DNA of 8,572 nucleotides. Origin: an uncultured Bacteroidota bacterium. Lineage in GTDB: Bacteria; Bacteroidota; Bacteroidia; NS11-12g; UBA955. Made by a program: the position numbers and the translations under genes. The notes under the pieces are model-generated. The model was given only the letters and a program-made list of their open reading frames with translations. It had not been told where the DNA came from and did not search any database. This document shows, one piece after another, positions 6,889 through 8,572 of this stretch (positions within the stretch are counted from its first letter, which is position 1; each line of letters opens with the position of its first letter). The DNA lies in contig CAJBKH010000381.1 of the NCBI GenBank assembly GCA_903953615.1, positions 1 to 8,572 of the forward strand, in the 5' to 3' direction.

Positions 6889-7716
6889 GTGTCATATTCA
6901 AAAATATTTTTAACAGCATGTTTATGCTGCTGCTTATCTTTTGTTTCCTATGCTCAGTACAGGAATGGTAAAAACGAAATCGGTTTGCTATTAGGCGGTA
7001 GTAATTACTTTGGGGATCTCGCACCAGAAATAGTCTTAAAGGAAACTAAATTCAGTGGTGGCATTTTTTTTAAACAAAACCATACAAAATTTTTTAGCAG
7101 CCGTTACCAATTCGCCTATGGTAGAATAGCAGGTACTGATAAAAATTTTAAGGCTAATAACTACAGAAATCTATCTTTTCAAACTAATATATTCGAACTT
7201 GGCTATAATGCAGAGTTGAATTTCTTGCCCTTTGGTATGAATGTCTTGGAGAAAAATGCAAGCACATTCGTGTTCGCAGGTTTTAATGTGTTCATGTTTA
7301 ATCCTAAAACACGCATTTACAATGGCGATAAAATTGAATTAAGGGATTTGGGAACAGAGGGCCAAGTACTCAATAATAAAAGGAAGTATTCTTTAATCCA
7401 ACCCTCTGTTACACTTGGTTTAGGCTACAAGTTAAACATTAGTGATAAATGGATTTTAGGTACTGAACTTGGCTTTCGTAAAACCTTTACCGATTATTTA
7501 GACGATACCAAAGACCTTTACGCAGATTATAATGCCATCAACAGTCAGCAAGGTGCAAATGCTGCAAATCTATCACAGGCCCAAGTGCAGAATGGCAACA
7601 CTGCCATCGATGCAAATACTATGCGAGGTGATAAGCATCTAAAAGATTGGTATTTTATAGCAGGTGTTACAATTTCCTATCGATTTGTAACTACTTTTTG
7701 TAATCATCCGTTTTAA
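6889..7716 (+). CDS. DUF6089/PorG-like outer-membrane beta-barrel protein, copy 2 (GTG start)
   Basis: A 275-residue predicted barrel, paralogous to the preceding gene. The start must be near GTG 6889: an in-frame TAA ends just before it and no ATG occurs before the mature region. From GTG there is a good signal peptide with an unusual cysteine cluster (ACLCCC at 10-15) and cleavage after VSYA at residue 22. Motifs shared with copy 1 in order are LGGSNYFGDL (35-44), G-T-D-K-N-F, NYRNLSF, MFNPK, IELRDLGTEGQ, KRKYSLIQPS, FRKTFTDYLDD (ending 206) and LKDWY, and the protein ends in Phe. It differs from copy 1 mainly in the segment after FTDYLDD (207-248), which is Asn/Gln/Ala-rich here and probably a surface loop. 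Being next to uppS, it occupies the usual porG position, so it may be the orthologue and copy 1 the extra gene, or the reverse. Confidence 0.85.
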   Translation: MSYSKIFLTACLCCCLSFVSYAQYRNGKNEIGLLLGGSNYFGDLAPEIVLKETKFSGGIFFKQNHTKFFSSRYQFAYGRIAGTDKNFKANNYRNLSFQTNIFELGYNAELNFLPFGMNVLEKNASTFVFAGFNVFMFNPKTRIYNGDKIELRDLGTEGQVLNNKRKYSLIQPSVTLGLGYKLNISDKWILGTELGFRKTFTDYLDDTKDLYADYNAINSQQGANAANLSQAQVQNGNTAIDANTMRGDKHLKDWYFIAGVTISYRFVTTFCNHPF

Positions 7717-7735
7717 CCATACGGATATTTTACCT
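7706..7735 (+). terminator. Weak hairpin at the end of the second PorG-like gene
   Basis: ATCCGT (7706-7711) and ACGGAT (7721-7726) form a 6-bp stem with a 9-nt loop that contains the stop codon, followed by ATTTTACC. The stem is short and the T run poor. It may attenuate transcription just before the uppS promoter box, but readthrough is likely. Confidence 0.25.
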
Positions 7736-7743
7736 TACTTTTG
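7736..7743 (+). promoter_or_regulatory. -7 promoter box upstream of uppS
   Basis: TACTTTTG matches TAnnTTTG exactly. The expected -33 position holds only TTTT (7711-7714, 21 bp upstream), so the promoter is incomplete. A start a few bases after the box would fall after the ATG at 7745, which favours the ATG at 7766 as the uppS start for transcripts from this promoter. Confidence 0.5.
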
Positions 7744-7765
7744 CATGCTAACACTGAATTACCAA

Positions 7766-8530
7766 ATGGCCTCAAAAAGCCTTCTGCCTGAAATAAATAT
7801 AGAGAGACTACCCAAACACGTTGCCATTATAATGGATGGTAATGGTAGATGGGCTAAAAAACGCGCCTTACCAAGAGTGGTAGGACATGAATATGGCGTT
7901 AAATCTGTAAGAACCGTAACAGAGGCTGCAGCCTCATTAGGTGTTAAATATCTAACACTTTATACGTTCAGCACCGAGAATTGGAACCGACCAAAATTAG
8001 AAGTCACCGCCATTATGACTTTATTGGTTCGCACGATTCGCAAAGAGGTGGCGACACTGCAAAAAAACAACATCCGTTTGCGCACCATTGGCAATATCAA
8101 AGGATTGCCTGCCGACGCTTACAATGAGTTGTTGGAAGCCATGAAATTAACCGAGAATAATACCCAAATGGATTTAATTTTGGCGATTAATTACAGTGCG
8201 CGCTGGGACATTATCCAAGCAACCAAAGCCATTGCTCAAAGGGTTAAATCTGGTGAACTACAGGTAGAACAAATTAACGAAACAGAAATTTCAAATGCCC
8301 TAGATACAGGTCATTTCCCTGAACCAGAGCTATTAATACGCACCAGTGGTGAATTCCGCATCAGTAACTTTATGTTATGGGAAATGGCGTATGGCGAATT
8401 TTATTTTACGGATGCTTACTGGCCCGAGTTTGACAAAGAATCTTTCTATAAAGCAATCATTGATTATCAAAAACGCGAACGCCGTTTTGGAAAAACCAGT
8501 GAACAAATAACTGATCATCACAATGCGTAA
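7766..8530 (+). CDS. uppS: Isoprenyl transferase (undecaprenyl diphosphate synthase, cis-prenyltransferase)
   Basis: Condenses isopentenyl diphosphate units onto farnesyl diphosphate to give C55 undecaprenyl diphosphate, the lipid carrier for peptidoglycan and surface glycans; cytoplasmic, at the inner membrane. The diagnostic HVAIIMDGNGRWAKK near the N-terminus carries the Mg2+-binding catalytic Asp. Further motifs are TLYTFSTENWNRP, the NYSARWDI segment, and RTSGEFRISNFMLWEMAYGEFYF with the diphosphate-binding arginines and Glu. An in-frame ATG at 7745 adds 7 residues. I prefer 7766, which gives 254 residues (E. coli enzyme: 253) with the catalytic Asp at position 24, and which lies downstream of the predicted transcription start. 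It sits after the PorG-like genes, as in Porphyromonas and many relatives, and its 3' end overlaps the next start codon. Confidence 0.96.
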   Translation: MASKSLLPEINIERLPKHVAIIMDGNGRWAKKRALPRVVGHEYGVKSVRTVTEAAASLGVKYLTLYTFSTENWNRPKLEVTAIMTLLVRTIRKEVATLQKNNIRLRTIGNIKGLPADAYNELLEAMKLTENNTQMDLILAINYSARWDIIQATKAIAQRVKSGELQVEQINETEISNALDTGHFPEPELLIRTSGEFRISNFMLWEMAYGEFYFTDAYWPEFDKESFYKAIIDYQKRERRFGKTSEQITDHHNA

Positions 8531-8572
8531 ATTTTTTCAATACACTTCCCTGTTTTTACTTTTGTTTGGCGC
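8523..8572 (+). CDS. Start of an exported protein, probably the outer-membrane assembly factor BamA (cut by window end)
   Basis: ATG at 8523 overlaps the uppS stop by 8 bp, which suggests translational coupling. The 16 complete codons encode M-R-K followed by Y-T-S-L-F-L-L-L-F-G, a typical signal-peptide start. Nothing specific to BamA is visible. The call rests on the conserved Bacteroidota order porG-like, uppS, bamA, then OmpH/Skp genes. If right, the barrel-insertion machinery would be expressed with the lipid-carrier enzyme and next to two barrel proteins that need it. Confidence 0.7.
   Translation, partial: MRKFFQYTSLFLLLFG

Noticed and set aside
6913..6924. LTAC lipobox in the signal peptide of PorG-like copy 2
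   Set aside because: It lies too near the N-terminus to leave a full hydrophobic core. Cleavage after VSYA at residue 22 fits better, and barrel proteins of this family are not expected to be lipoproteins.

Overview
The window is chromosomal sequence from a member of the phylum Bacteroidota. The evidence is an AT-rich composition, four matches (three exact, one with one mismatch) to the phylum's -7 promoter box TAnnTTTG, start codons without clear Shine-Dalgarno sequences, and families typical of the phylum: a TPR/PD40/CRD/OmpA lipoprotein with PorE architecture, DUF6089/PorG-like outer-membrane barrels, and the gene order porG-like, uppS, then probably bamA. I cannot name the genus. All genes are on the + strand. 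I see no mobile element, tRNA, rRNA or CRISPR array.

Layout. Positions 2-745 are the 3' part of lysS (class II lysyl-tRNA synthetase), cut by the window edge. Positions 746-1086 hold a doubtful 70-residue two-helix membrane ORF without an ATG, a short direct repeat, and the promoter of the next gene. Positions 1087-2625 encode a complete ALDH7/antiquitin-type aldehyde dehydrogenase, expected to oxidise alpha-aminoadipate semialdehyde in lysine breakdown. Positions 2626-2803 are intergenic and end in a very good -33/-7 promoter. Positions 2804-5821 encode a 1005-residue lipoprotein, followed by a perfect 12-bp terminator hairpin. A new promoter then precedes two tandem, clearly paralogous DUF6089/PorG-like barrels (5965-6864 and 6889-7716), uppS (7766-8530) with its own -7 box, and the first 50 bases of a secreted or outer-membrane protein overlapping the uppS stop, most likely bamA.

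How the genes may work together. From 2804 onward the window is a cell-envelope cluster. In the type IX secretion system, PorE is a peptidoglycan-binding lipoprotein and PorG an outer-membrane barrel, both associated with the PorK/PorN ring. UppS makes the C55 lipid carrier for wall and surface glycans, and BamA would insert barrels such as the PorG-like proteins. Placing a PorE-like gene directly before two PorG-like genes suggests a shared envelope or secretion role, but this is inferred from family and position.

The most unusual feature is the C-terminal third of the PorE-like protein. Beyond the OmpA domain, where such proteins normally end, it carries two tandem domains whose sequence pattern matches retropepsin-like (clan AA) aspartic proteases. 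In both, the catalytic D-T/S-G is destroyed. This looks like a covalent pseudo-dimer of dead aspartic-protease folds attached to a peptidoglycan-anchored lipoprotein, perhaps used for binding. I know of no description of it.
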